Positions 21,925 through 32,786 of a stretch of 64,000 bases of DNA are shown here, in pieces. The stretch is taken from the NCBI RefSeq assembly GCF_901709675.1, contig NC_051105.1, positions 14,768,604-14,832,603 on the forward strand, given 5' to 3'. A program made the translations under genes and the position numbers. Every line of letters begins with the position of its first letter. Position 1 is the first letter of the stretch. The notes beneath the pieces are model-generated. The model did not search any database, had not been told where the DNA came from, and worked only from the letters and a program-made list of their open reading frames with translations. This stretch comes from Syngnathus acus (taxonomy: Eukaryota; Chordata; Actinopteri; Syngnathiformes; Syngnathidae).

Positions 21925-22160
21925 GAGAGCCGAGAGTGGGTACTCTAAGCTACAGTTTGGTGCATAGACACAAACAACAGTCAGGACCCGCCTCCCCCCA
22001 CCCGGAGGCGAAGTGAGGGTACCCTCTCGTTCACCGAGGTGAACCCCAACGCACCCAGCCAGGGGGCAATAAGCATGCCCACACTCGTTCGGCACCTCTC
22101 ACTGTGGGCAACTCCAGAGTGGAACGAAAACACAGACTCCAGACAAATTGGCCACCACAG
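21925..22160 (-). pseudogene. Rex3-like LINE endonuclease fragment
   Basis: The minus strand encodes HSGVAHSERCRTSVGMLIAP and [16 protein letters not shown], matching the endonuclease region that is deleted from the longer copy at 1862-4874. Truncated at both ends. Confidence 0.85.
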
Positions 22161-22163
22161 GTT

Positions 22164-22484
22164 AATTAAAGGACATGGCATAAAAATGTCTTTATTTTGA
22201 TTGAATTTAATCCTGTCTTAAATGTTTCTACTGACGTAGCAGTTCTGATATCTATCGGTAGGGCATTCCAAAGCTCTGGAGCCCAAATAGAAAATGCTAT
22301 GCTGCAGACTTCTTTTCGGCCTTCGGGGTCACAAAAAGACTAGCGTTTTGCGAGTGGAGGTTACGGGACAGAACATAAGGAACAACTAGGTCGATGAGAT
22401 ACGAAGGCGCTAAGCCATGCAGTGATTTATAGGTTAAAAGAAGAACCTTGAAGTCGCATCTTAAATGTACCGGAAGCCAATGAA
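22164..22484 (-). mobile_element. L2-like LINE, 3' part (left of the Tc1 insertion)
   Basis: The 3' portion of the LINE whose RT lies at 26984-27600; the two are separated by the Tc1-like element at 22485-26981. The interrupted text (cttaaatgtaccggaagccaatg, then tgttggcgaatattgg) joins in the same orientation. Confidence 0.7.
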
Positions 22485-22641
22485 CAGTATCTCACAAAAG
22501 TGAGTACACCCATCTCATTTCTGCAATGTTTTAATTATATCTTGTCATGGGACAACACTGAAGAAATGACACTTTGATCCAATGTTAAGTAGTCACTGTA
22601 GAGCTTGGAGAGCAAAGTAAATTTATTGTTACTTCAAAGCA

Positions 22642-23980
22642 CCGTATTTTCCACCCTAAAAGGCGCACCTAAAAACCTAAAATTTTCTCAAAAGCCGACA
22701 GTGCGCCTTATAGTCCAGTGCGCCTTATATATGGATCAATTGATGAATTTGTTGATCCATACTGGTTGTACACAGTGCTCTGCCAAAATGTTTCAGTACG
22801 TTTTAGTACGACCAGTAAATTACAAGGTCGCATCGCTTCCCAACATTACGGCAACTGTAGTCATAGCTGTTGTACCCGCGAGGCTATTTCATTTCAAAAT
22901 AGGCTGCTCCGTTAATGTTTTGAGTAAATTTACGGATTGATATGGAAGGGAAACATAGGTAAGCAGTACCAATGTGTTAGATCGAACTTTAGTCAGTTCT
23001 GATCATTTTATAGGAGATCGTTTGAGAAACGCGATTGTTTCACTTTGCTGAGGCTCATGGGAGATTGCGAGCTGAGGCTCGTGGGACTTTACGGATGGCT
23101 AATGCTATAACGATAGCTGCTATACGTACCAGGCTATTTCATGTCAAAATAGGCTGCTCTGTTAATGTTTTGAGTAAATCTACGGATCGATATGGAAGGG
23201 AAACATAGGTAAGCAGTACCAATGCGTTAGATCGAACTTTAGTCAGATCCGATCATTTTATAGGAGATCGTTTGAGAAACGCGATTGTTTACACTTTGCT
23301 GAGGCTCATGGGAGATTGCCAGCTGAGGCTCGTGGGACTTTGCGGATGGCTAATGCTATAACGATAGCTGCTATACGTACCAGGCTATTTCATGTGAAAA
23401 TAGGCTGCTCTGTTAATGTTTGAGTAAATCTACGGATCGATATGGAAGGGAAACATAGGTAAGTAGTACCAATGCGTTGGATCGAACTTTAGTCAGATCC
23501 GATCATTTTATAGGAGATCGTTTGAGAAACGCGATTGTTTACACTTTGCTGAGGCTCATGGGAGATTGCGAGCTGAGGCTCGTGGGACTTTGCGGATGGC
23601 TAATGCTATAACGATAGCTGCTATACGTACCAGGCTATTTCATGTCAAAATAGGCTGCTCTGTTAATGTTTCGAGTAAATCTACGGATCGATATGGAAGG
23701 GAAACATAGGTAAGTAGTACCAATGCGTTAGATCGAACTTTAGTCAGTTCCGATCATTTTATAGGAGATCGTTTGAGAAACGCGATTGTTTACAGACATA
23801 CATTGGTTATTGGCTAGTGGATGCATACCGCAACCCTAGTCAACCTCAGTTGGTTGCAGTATAGCTTCTATTTTATGCGCCTTATAATCCGGTGCACCTT
23901 ATATATGGACAAAGTTTTAAAATGGGCCGTTCATTGAAGGGCCTTATAATCCGGTGCGCCTTTTAGGGCGGAAAATACGG
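22642..23980. mobile_element. TA-targeting MITE, 'AAGGCGCAC' family, complete
   Basis: Left end ccgtattttccaccctaaaa, right end ttagggcggaaaatacgg followed by TA. The host Tc1's opposite terminus gives the empty site (caaagTAactc), proving a TA duplication whose left copy is now CA. Length 1339 bp, mostly the tandem repeat listed next. Confidence 0.9.
22860..23800. repeat. Tandem repeat, unit about 250 bp, about 3.7 copies
   Basis: atcgaactttagtcag starts at 22981, 23231, 23481 and 23732. Units are nearly identical, with a few substitutions (ttct/atcc after agtcag). Each contains tgaggctcatgggag and tgaggctcgtgggac sub-blocks, a fainter internal duplication. Confidence 0.93.
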
Positions 23981-24068
23981 TAACTCAAAATACAACAATG
24001 AATGAATAAAATGCTGGCAACAAAAGTGAGTACACCCCAACTGAAAATGTCAAAATTGGACCCAAATG

Positions 24069-24964
24069 TCAATATTTTGTGTGGCCACCATTATTTTCCA
24101 GCACTGCCGTAACCCTTTTCGGCATGCAGTTCACCAGAGCTTCACAGGTCGCCGCTGGAATCCTCTTCCACTTTTCCATGATGATATCACAGAGCTGGTG
24201 GATGTTGGAGACCTTGCGCTCCTCCACCTTCCATTTGAGGATCCCCCACAGATGTTCAATAGGGTTTTGGTCTGGGGACATGCGTGGCCAGTCCATCACC
24301 TTCACCCTCAGCTTCTTTAGGAAGGCAGTGGTCGTCTCGGAGGTGTGTTTGGGGTCGTTGTCGTGTTGGAATAGTTCTCCGCGGCCCAGTTTACGGAGGG
24401 AGGGGATCATGCTCTGCTTCAGTATTCCACAGTACATGTTGGCATTCATTGTTCCCTCAGTGAACTGTAGCTCCCCAGTGCCAGCAGCACTCATACAGCC
24501 CCAGACCATGACGCTCCCACCACCATGCTTGACTGTAGGCAAGACACACTTGTCTTTGTCTGGTTGCCGCCACACATGCTGGACAGCATCTGAACCAAAT
24601 GTGTTTATCTTGGTCTCATCAGACCACAGGACATGGTTCCAGTAACCCATATCCTTAGTCTGCTTGTCTTCAGCTAACCTTTAGCGAGCTTCCTTGTCCA
24701 TCTTTTTTAGAAGAGGCTTTTTCCTGGGACGACAGCCATGCAGATCAATTGAATGCAGTGTGCAGCGTATGGTCTGAGCATTGACAGACTGACCCTCACC
24801 CCTTCAACCTCTACAGCAATGCTGGCAGCACTCATACGCCTGTTTTCCAAAGCCAACCTCTGAATATGACGCTGAGCGCGCGCGCACAACTTTTTTGATC
24901 GACCATGGCGAGGCCTGTTTTGAATGGAACTTGTCCTCTTAAACCGCTGTATGGTCTTAGCCAC
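24069..24964 (-). pseudogene. Tc1 transposase, split
   Basis: The C-terminal 193 codons (24650-24069) hold [25 protein letters not shown] and SPDQNPIEHLWG and end NNGGHTKY, so the DD34E triad is intact. An N-terminal piece (AKTIQRFKRTSSIQNRPRHG) lies at 24964-24707 in another frame. The helix-turn-helix before it is separated by the two hAT insertions at 25014-26540, with remnants near 26541-26610. Confidence 0.9.
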
Positions 24965-25013
24965 CGTGCTACAGCTCAGTTTCAGGGTGTTGGCAATCTT
25001 CTGAAGCCGAGGC

Positions 25014-25202
25014 CAGGGGTGTCAAACTCCTTTCCTCGGGGCAAAATCCCTCCATGTTTTCCAAGTTTCCCTCGTTAAACACACCTGTTTAAATTAATCA
25101 GGCTCCTGCAGAATGTGAGGATTAACAGGTCATTTGAATCAGGTGTGTTTAACGAGGGAAACTTGGAAAACATGTAGGGATTCAGCCCCCGAGGAAAGGA
25201 TG
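25014..25202. mobile_element. hAT MITE, right end eroded
   Basis: Begins caggggtgtcaaactccttt; a long imperfect inverted repeat (ccaagtttccctcgttaaac against gtttaacgagggaaacttgg) fills the body. Flanked by gccgaggc (25006-25013) and gcctaggc (25203-25210), an 8 bp duplication with one mismatch. Confidence 0.8.
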
Positions 25203-25210
25203 GCCTAGGC

Positions 25211-26532
25211 CAGGGGTGGGCAAACTTTTTGACTTGCGGGCCGAACTGGGTTCTAAATTTGGACCGGAGGGCCGAACCAGGAGCAGATGGATGTAGTGTT
25301 TGTGTGAAGTAATATAAACGACCTGTAAAAGTCATTGCATAAAAGGTTTTGGCCTTTAGTAGGTAGTAAAGCATGGATATTCCCAAAACAGTTTTTTGAA
25401 AACAAATGCATTTATTAACAGCATTAAAAAAATTCACTAAAAAACTGCTATCAGTGATTCTCATAAAATACGACTGTTATTATGAATAACAGTCTCCATC
25501 ACTTCAGTGCCTGCAGGTCAGATTAATGAAAGATGTTTATCTTATGAGATCACATCAAACGGCAAACATTCTGACCATATATATCGTCTTGAAGAATCGG
25601 TGAAAGCACACATCCAAATAAAGTAATCAAAATGGCAACACAGTGGGGGGTATCTGAAAATCAGAGCAGAGTTTTAACTCACAAACACCTGGTAACAGAG
25701 GTGAGGAAACGGGAAACACTTCCTTAAAGTAAGCCTTAAGAACTTTACAGGTTAAGATTAGTCGCAAACAGGTGGTGCATCAATGTCCTTGAGCATCCTG
25801 CATTGTTTGAAAATGAGAATGGTCGCTAGTTTCAATCCCTGCTATTTGTACAAATTATATTCAAAATGCATTTTTTTACAACAAACTTGAGAGCCTCCCC
25901 TTCATTTTCAGTGGGAACAGTGTTGTTGGTCTCCCTTTTTTGCTAGTGCGTCATAGTCTGGAGTAAAATTTGTTGTGGCAATTCTTAGGAGAGATCCGAG
26001 GTGTTGGTCCGTTTACCTAGATCTGTGACGGGTTGATGTTGATGCTCATGTGGCTGAACGTCACGTCGCGTACGTCGAGCCAAATTGACCACTCTTTTTT
26101 AGACACTCGGCACTCAGTGTCCACCTTGCTTTTCCTTGGGCGACTCATTTTAATGGAAGGATTCCAGGGGAAGGTTTGTGGGTGGCTTTAGCGTAAAACT
26201 GTATCTGAAAGCTCAGCGCGCGAATTACAAGAATGCTGTCGTCACAGCCCACGCTCTAAATTCGGGACTGATACAAATAGAGCGCGAGTGCGCCATGTCC
26301 GTACTACTGAGTACGTACACGCACTTGTGAGTGTGCACCGATCTTTCTGACACGGCTTCCGGTAGTAAATGCGCAGGCGAGCGCTTCCCCATCTACTGGG
26401 GAAACGCAGTCATTGCAGGCAAAATGACCAAAAAAAAAAGTTTAATAATACAATTTATTCAGGGTTGGCGGGCCGGATTAAACGGTCCCGTGGGCCGGAT
26501 GTGGCCCGCGGGCCGTAGTTTGCCCACCCCTG
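25211..26532. mobile_element. hAT deletion derivative with transposase ends
   Basis: Termini caggggtgggcaaactt and agtttgcccacccctg, with perfect 8 bp duplications gcctaggc (25203-25210, 26533-26540). On the minus strand, near 26160-25930, it keeps a decayed form of the short ORF seen better at 49855-50052: the start and the C-terminus of a hAT transposase with the middle removed. Confidence 0.92.
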
Positions 26533-26983
26533 GCCTAGGCCATCTTTATGTCGAGCAATAATTCTTTTTTTTCGATCCTCAGAGAGTTCTTGGCCATGAG
26601 GTGCCATGTTGAACTTCCTGTGACCAGTATGAGAGTGAGAATACCTAATTTAATACACCTTATCCCCAATCACACCTAACACCTCATTACACTAACTAGT
26701 CACATTACACAGGAAGGAAAAATGGCGAATTGGTCCCAATTTTGTCTTAATTTTGAGATTTTCAGTCGGGGTGTACTCACTTTTGTTGCCAGCATTTTAC
26801 ACATTCATTGTTGTATTTTGAGTTACTTTGAAGTAACAATACATTTACTTTGCTATCCAAGCTCTACAATGACTACTTAACATTGTATCAAAGTGTCATT
26901 TCTTCAGTGTTGTCCCATGACAAGATATAATTAAAACATTGGAGATATGAGTGGGGTGAACTCAATTTTGTGAGATAACTGTA

Positions 26984-27600
26984 TGTTGGCGAATATTGGG
27001 GTAATGTGATCAAATGTTCTCATCCATGTGAGCGGTACACTTTTAATACTGGACTTAGGAAGACCAGAGAATAATGCGTTACTGTAATCAAGGCATGTAA
27101 TAAACGCATTTATAATAGTTTACGCGTCACTAGTTGAAAGAATCGGACGAATCTTAGCAATATTACGGAGGTGAAAGAAACGCAATTCTAGTTATGTTCT
27201 GAATGTGTTTTTGAAAAGAGAGCGTTTGGTCAAATACAACCCCGAGATTAGTTAAAGTATCACTATGACTGAAAGTTTATCCATTTGTATAGTGTTTCCT
27301 TAAATAAGTGATAATAATGAGCAGGACCAATTATCAACATATTGGTTTTATCTGGGATAAGACGTAGGGAATTGAGAGATATCCATTGTTTAATCTCTGC
27401 AAGGCGTGCCTCAAGATTACAACAGTCCCATGGATTTGTCATCGATAACGGCATATATAATTGGTTGTCATCCGCATAACATTGAAAACTAATGTTGTAT
27501 TTACATATTATGTCCCCAAGCGGAATCATATAAATACTAAATAGTATTGTTCTTAGACGATATTGAGCTAAATTGCTAATATTGGGAAGTAATAAATTCA
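26984..27600 (-). pseudogene. L2-like reverse transcriptase fragment (right of the Tc1 insertion)
   Basis: The minus strand reads FSIYMIPLGDII, NISFQCYADDNQLYMPL (YADD active site), LAEIKQWISLNSLRLIPDKT and NMLIIGP, which is RT subdomain C and what follows. The GSxLGP box just before is replaced by YRLRT. 5'-truncated at about 27600. Confidence 0.85.
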
Positions 27601-27925
27601 TCAAAAATAATTGAAGCATTGGAATGAAAATCCAAGAGATGTGTCTCAAGCAAACCATGTGGGAGTGTCATCCTTGAAAATGTGGGGTCAAAAGGTCACA
27701 TGACCTAGTAGCTATTGAGCTTAAAATGCTAGTTTTTACAGTAAAAAATCCCTCAACATTTTGGGTCATAAGGTGTTGGGAAGTAATAAATTCACTAAAA
27801 ATAATTGAAGCATTGGAATGAAAATCTAAGAGGTGTATCACAACCAGCCCACGTGGCCATGTCATCCATTAAAATTTGGGTTCAAAAGGTCACATGACCT
27901 GGGAGCTATTGAGCTAAAATGCAAA
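27579..27925. repeat. Tandem repeat, two units of about 193 bp
   Basis: ttgggaagtaataaattca starts near 27582 and 27775, followed in both by attgaagcattggaatgaaa and later tcaaaaggtcacatgacct. Non-coding. Confidence 0.85.
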
Positions 27926-27997
27926 TACTAAGAAGTACCAGCGACTGCAACAGCTGTGGAGGTAAGTTTATCGTCTGCTTTCTCAGTAGAAAACATC

Positions 27998-28564
27998 CTA
28001 TTGCCCACGATGAGAGGCATCGAGCAGGTGTGGGCATACTTGTTGCCCCCCGGCTGGGCACCTGCACATTGGGGTTCACCCCGGCGAACAAGAGGGTAGC
28101 CTCCCTCCGCCTTCGGGTGGGGGGGACGGGTCCTGACTGTTGTTTGTGTCTATGCACCAAACGGCAGCTCAGAGTACCCAACCTTTTTGGAGTCCTTGGA
28201 AGAAGTGCTCGAGAGCGCTCCTTCTGGGGACTCCATCGTTCTGCTAGGTGACTTCAATGCTCACGTGGGCAATGGCAGTGCGACATGGAAGGGCGTGACT
28301 GGGAAGAACGGCCCCCCGATCTGAACCCGAGCAGTGTTCTATTATTGGACTTCTGTGCTCGACACGGGTTGTCCATAATGAACACCATGTTCAAGCATAA
28401 GGGAGTCCATGTGTGCACTTGGCACCAGGACACCCTAGGCCGCAGTTCAATCATCGACTTTGTAGTCGTGTCATCGGATTTGCGGACGCATGTTTTGGAC
28501 ACTCGGGTGAAGAGAGGGGCGGAGCTGTCAACTGATCACCACCTGGAGTGGGTTGCGCCGATGG
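27998..28564 (+). pseudogene. Rex3-like LINE copy 2, endonuclease part
   Basis: Starts within the endonuclease (GVGILVAPRLGTCTLGFTPA) and includes [40 protein letters not shown] and [10 protein letters not shown]. The frame breaks once near 28310. It stops at the point matching about 2908 of copy 1, where a block of foreign repeats (28566-30660) begins. Confidence 0.88.
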
Positions 28565-28565
28565 T

Positions 28566-28815
28566 GAGTATAAGTCGCATTTTGGGGGGCAATTTATTCG
28601 ACAAAATCCAACACCAAGAACAGTCATGAACGAGCAACAACAGGCTAAACGATAGGTATGCTAACGTGACATAAACACAAACGAAGAGCTGAGAACGGCC
28701 CTGACGTAACATTCCGAGTGATTTAAAAAAAACTATTACATAAAGACCACGTTTATAAAACCATCTGTGTCACTCCAATTCATTAAATCAAATGTGTAAA
28801 TCAATGCAACAATTA
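28566..28815. mobile_element. 'ATAAGTCGC'-type MITE fragment
   Basis: Begins gtataagtcgcattttgggg at the broken edge of the Rex3 copy and runs to the TA used by the next MITE. No terminus remains. Confidence 0.4.
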
Positions 28816-28921
28816 CCGTTTTTTTCCGTGTATAATGCGCAAAATTTAACTAATTTATTGTCCTAAAATCTGGGGTGCGCATTATACATGGGTACAAATT
28901 TTTTTTAAATTTTTTTCAAAC

Positions 28922-28958
<37 letters not shown>

Positions 28959-29676
28959 AAATCATGGTACAACAAAACTGACCGACAATAGTGTGTTTGT
29001 ACTGTGCTCTGGTCATTTCGTCAAAGAAGGGATAATAGTCCTCTTCTCTTCTTGACTGACAATGAATGTGATAGTTTAATACAATCAGCAAATAACAAAA
29101 TGCGTATTACAGGTAATATTTTATTTCACAACACTTTGCCTTGTTCCTTTCGTCTCTGCTGTTCACTTCAAACACGCTCCATACGAACGCAATGCTCTCG
29201 TATCAGACGCTTGCTCGATCACCTGCTCGTTTGCTGTCACAATGTACCCTACACAAATCCGAAACATTTGTTGCGGCTCCGAGTCACGAGGGGCAAGTTT
29301 TGGTTTCCAAGGGTGTTTTTATTCCTCTTCAACGTCTCTCCCATACAGAGCCGCCTTTTTCACATGTCCGCACGTCACTTTCCTCTCTTTTCATCTGATC
29401 GCGGTGGTGCCTTTATGGGCAGTCGGAGAAATCAACACCAACAAAAAAATATACATCCAGCCTAGTTAAGACCATACCAAAGACTATAAAAATGGGACCC
29501 ATTGCCTCCCTGCGTGTGTGACGATCATTGGGACTTAAAAAAAAAAAAAAGAAAAAAAAAAAAAAAAAAAAATTGGGTGCGTATTATACATGGGTACAGG
29601 CTTTTTTCCAGCATCAACATGCCATTTTTAGGGTGCGTATTATACATGGGGGCGCATTATACACGGAAAAAAACGG
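28816..29676. mobile_element. TA-targeting MITE, 'TATAATGCGC' family, complete
   Basis: Termini ccgtttttttccgtgtataa and ttatacacggaaaaaaacgg with TA on each side (28814-28815, 29677-29678). Contains A/T homopolymers near 28920-28955 and 29537-29572 and an internally deleted SINE. The reading frames across it are repeats, not genes. Confidence 0.93.
29471..29537 (+). repeat. SINE remnant inside a MITE
   Basis: Keeps ccataccaaagactataaaa and gggacccattgcctccctgc, then jumps to gtgtgacgatcattgggact; about 150 bp of the SINE body is missing. The MITE copy at 50101-51201 carries a longer piece of the same SINE next to the same terminal segment. Confidence 0.85.
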
Positions 29677-29829
29677 TAATACATGTATGTGAAGTTGAAG
29701 TTGCGGCAACGGTTTTTTTTGTTATGAAAGATTATTTTATAAAAAAAAAAAGGCTAAGAACATATTTACCTTATATTCGTCCTGTATCAGGGGCATTCCA
29801 AGAGCTTGAAATTCGTGACGAAATACGGT

Positions 29830-30630
29830 GACATCATCGCTATAAATTAAATGTGTAATATCTGCAAAACCGTAGCAGCACAAACGTAAGTTTTTGCGAG
29901 ACAAACCAGCACAAACGAACGGTACCATTTTGGGTCCATTTGGAGTTAAATGGGGGGCTGAGTGACGTCCGCTATAAATTTAATGTGTAATATCTACGAA
30001 ACCGTAGCAGCACAAACGAAAGTTTTTGTGGCAAGAACCAGCACAAACGAAGCACAAACGAACGGTACCATTTTGGGTCCATTTGGAGTTAAATGGGGGG
30101 CTGGGTGACGTCATCACTATAAATTAAATGTGTAATATCTACGATAACCGTAGCAGCACAAACGAAAATTTTTGCAGCACAAACCAGCACAAACGAAGCA
30201 CAAACGAACGGTAGCATTTTGGGTTCATTTGGAGCAGATGGCGGGCTGGGTGAATGCTGGATGACCTATAAAATAATCTTTCATAACTAAAAAAACGTTG
30301 CAGCACAAATGAAAGTTTTTGCAGCACAAACGAAGCACAAACGAACTGTACCATTTTGGGTCCATTTGGAGGTAAATGGGGGGGTGGGTGACGTCATCGC
30401 TATAAATTAAATGTGTAATATCTACGAAACCGTAGCAGCACAAACGAAAGTTTTTGCAACACAAACCAGCACAAACGGAGCACAAACGAACGGTACCATT
30501 TTGGGTTTATTTGGAGCAGGTGGGGGGCTGGGTGAACTCAGGATGACCTATAAAATAATCTTTCATAACTAAAAAACCGTTGCAGCACAAACGAAAATTT
30601 TTACGGCCCAAACGAAGCACAAACTATTTT
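29830..30630. repeat. Minisatellite, about 145 bp unit, 5-6 copies
   Basis: ggtaccattttgggtcc (or a variant) recurs at about 29921, 30065, 30211, 30347 and 30494, between short repeats of agcacaaacgaa. Two kinds of junction alternate: one with ctataaattaaatgtgtaat, the other with gacctataaaataatctttc. Confidence 0.9.
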
Positions 30631-30660
30631 CCTTAAATTTTGCGTGGGGTTGGGGGCCAG

Positions 30661-30915
30661 CTTCACGCAGGTGTGCTGTGGCCGTAAGGTGGTCGGTGCC
30701 TGTCATGGTGGGAACCCACTAACCGACTGGTGGACACCGGCGGTAAGGGATGCCATCAAGCTGATAGACATGGCGTGCTGCTGACCTCGACTCGGGACGT
30801 CGTGAGTCGGTGGGGAGAAGACCTCCTCAATTCCACCGACGCGTTCCATAGTGGAAGCAGGGCCTGGAGACTCTGAGGTGGACCATCTAATCTCTGGGGT
30901 CGAAGTCACTGAGGT
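30661..30915 (+). pseudogene. Rex3-like LINE copy 2, middle part
   Basis: Matches about 3108-3590 of copy 1 with a deletion: ggtggtcggtgcctgtc, then ggcgtgctgctgacctcgac and gaagtcactgaggta. It stops at the TA where the MITE 30917-31720 is inserted. Confidence 0.85.
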
Positions 30916-30916
30916 A

Positions 30917-31720
30917 CCGTGATTTGCCATGCATAATGCGCAAAATTTAACTAATTTATTGTCCTAAAATCTGGGGTGCGCATTATGCATGGGTACAACA
31001 ATTTTTGAAGAAAATCTCCCTCGAAATAAAACTTGAAATCACACCTTTCTTCTTGTTTGTCGTCAATCGCACATCGCATTCAGCCATCCTGCCCAACACA
31101 CTTAGTCAGTAAAATTCATAATTGACGACACATCGTTTGATGCGATGATGCAATCCTTGATGATGTGTTATTGTCAAATATTGTTTGTTTTTTAATCTCC
31201 ATCGCAAACCGGATATCACACGGAGGCCGCCATTACAGATGCGCAGAACGGATGCGCAAGACACGTCAGCTATATAAAGAGCGATAGTTCAGTTCTCTAC
31301 CTAAATGCGTATTACAGGTAATATTTTATTTCACAACACTTTGCCTTGTTCCTTTCTTCTCTGCTGTTCACTTCAAACACGCTCCATACGAACACAATGC
31401 TCTCGTATCAGACTCGTATCAGACGCTTGCTCGATCACCTGCTCGTTTGCTGTCACAATGTACCCTACACAAATCCGAAACATTTCTCCGCTATCGAGTT
31501 TGCTAGCGCATGCGCAGTGAGTGATACTGACCGGCAGAATAACATCCGGTTGTTCCCAAAGATGATCTTTTTTCTGAAATAATTTTACGTTTACGGACTT
31601 AAGTAAGAGTCAAAATTTGGGTGCGTATTATACATGGGTACAGGCTTTTTTCCAGCATCGACATGCCATTTTTAGGGTGCGTATTATGCATGGGGGCGTA
31701 TTTTGCATGGAAAATCACGG
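30917..31720. mobile_element. TA-targeting MITE, 'TATAATGCGC' family, complete, empty site known
   Basis: Termini ccgtgatttgccatgcataa and ttgcatggaaaatcacgg. The Rex3 sequence reads gaggTA | element | TAgttaaa, while copy 1 has gaggtagttaaa at 3590. This shows a 2 bp TA duplication and nothing lost. Confidence 0.95.
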
Positions 31721-32160
31721 TAGTTAAAAAACTTCTCGGAGGCAAGGCCCCGGGGGTGGATGAGATCCGCTCGGAGTTCTTAAAGGCTCTGGATGTTGTG
31801 GGGTTGTCCTGGCTGACGCGTGTCTCCAAAATTGCGTAGACATCGGAGACGGTGCCTCTGGATTGGCAGACTGGGGTGGTGGTTCCAGTCTTTAGGAAGG
31901 GGGACCGGAGGGTGTGTTCCAACTACAGAGGAATCACAGCCTCCCTGGTAAGGTCTATTCAGGGGTGCTGGAGAGGAGGGCCCGTCGGGAGGTCGAATCT
32001 CGGATTCAGGAGGAGCAGTGTGGCTTTCGTCCTGGCCGTGGAACTGTGGACCAACTCTATACGGTGCTGTTGGCCTCTTCAAGCCATGATCTCCAGCTCT
32101 CAATTGAGCGGTTCGCAGCCAAGTGTGACGCGGTCGGGATGACGGTCAGCACCTCCAAAT
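31721..32160 (+). pseudogene. Rex3-like LINE copy 2, reverse transcriptase part
   Basis: Encodes KKLLGGKAPGVDEIRSEFLK, NYRGI, EEQCGFRPGRGTVDQLY and LASSSHDLQLSIERFAAKC. Between the last two, about 360 bp containing the catalytic Asp motifs are deleted (near 32062). It ends in STSKS, where L2 sequence takes over. Confidence 0.88.
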
Positions 32161-32209
32161 CTGCAGTGCAGCTGACTGTTATGGCGGCCCACGCAGTTGC
32201 AGCGGCTCA

Positions 32210-32785
32210 GTGCTCTCCGATCTACGCATTGTTTGGTTTTTGTTAGTGTTTGTACTCACTGTTTGTCGATCATACACCACCTACAACCGGCAGGAGCTCT
32301 TCAAGATAGGAGTTTGCTGCGATTTGAGTGTCACAGCGGAGTTTCACCGCTCTCAAAACACACCGGAGGATATCATCAGGCGCCCCGGCTCCCCTTGGAT
32401 CACCATCCCCGCTGGAAGGAAGCGAAGGTGGCGCAGAGAGAGGAGGCAAAAGCGGGGCTGCAGGGCCGGCGCGCTAACCAGGCTACGGAAGCGGCCGTTC
32501 AAACCACCGCTCCCAAGCCTGTTTCTCACCAACGCCAGGTCTCTCACTAACAAAATGGATAAACTAAGGCTACAGAGCTCAGCGAACCGGACCGTGAACG
32601 ACTGCTGCATGCTGCTGATCACGGAAACCTGGCTTCATCCACTCATACCGGACTCTGCTAACGAGCTAGCAGGCTACGCCACACAGCGTCATGACAGGAC
32701 TGAGAACTCCGGCAAGAGCAAGGGAGGGGGGCTCTGTATGTACGTCAATAACAACTGGTGTACTAATATGGTGACTGTAGACTAG
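32210..32785 (+). pseudogene. L2 endonuclease, N-terminal part
   Basis: Opens with a hydrophobic leader and basic stretch (RKRRWRRERRQKRG) and then the endonuclease start LFLTNARSLTNKMDKLRLQS, followed by LITETWLHP (catalytic Glu) and GGGLCMYVNNNWCTN. It stops inside foreign sequence at 32785; the His-Asp half is absent. Confidence 0.85.
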
Positions 32786-32786
32786 G

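Larger units (their letters stand above)
22485..26981 (-). mobile_element. Tc1-like transposon swollen by three insertions
   Basis: Long inverted termini (cagtatctcacaaaagtgag on the left, the complement on the right) extend about 200 bp. TA follows at 26982-26983; the left TA has decayed. Its own sequence is about 1.6 kb; the rest is a MITE (22642-23980), a hAT MITE (25014-25202) and a hAT element (25211-26532). Confidence 0.9.

Noticed and set aside
29004-29465. Cys- and Ser-rich ORFs repeated at 31305 and 50785
   Set aside because: They are translations of the same MITE family in different copies, with frames not preserved; not a gene family.
29737-30485. Cys-rich ORFs on the minus strand (FVCASFVLQKL-like)
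   Set aside because: Direct translation of the agcacaaacgaa minisatellite.
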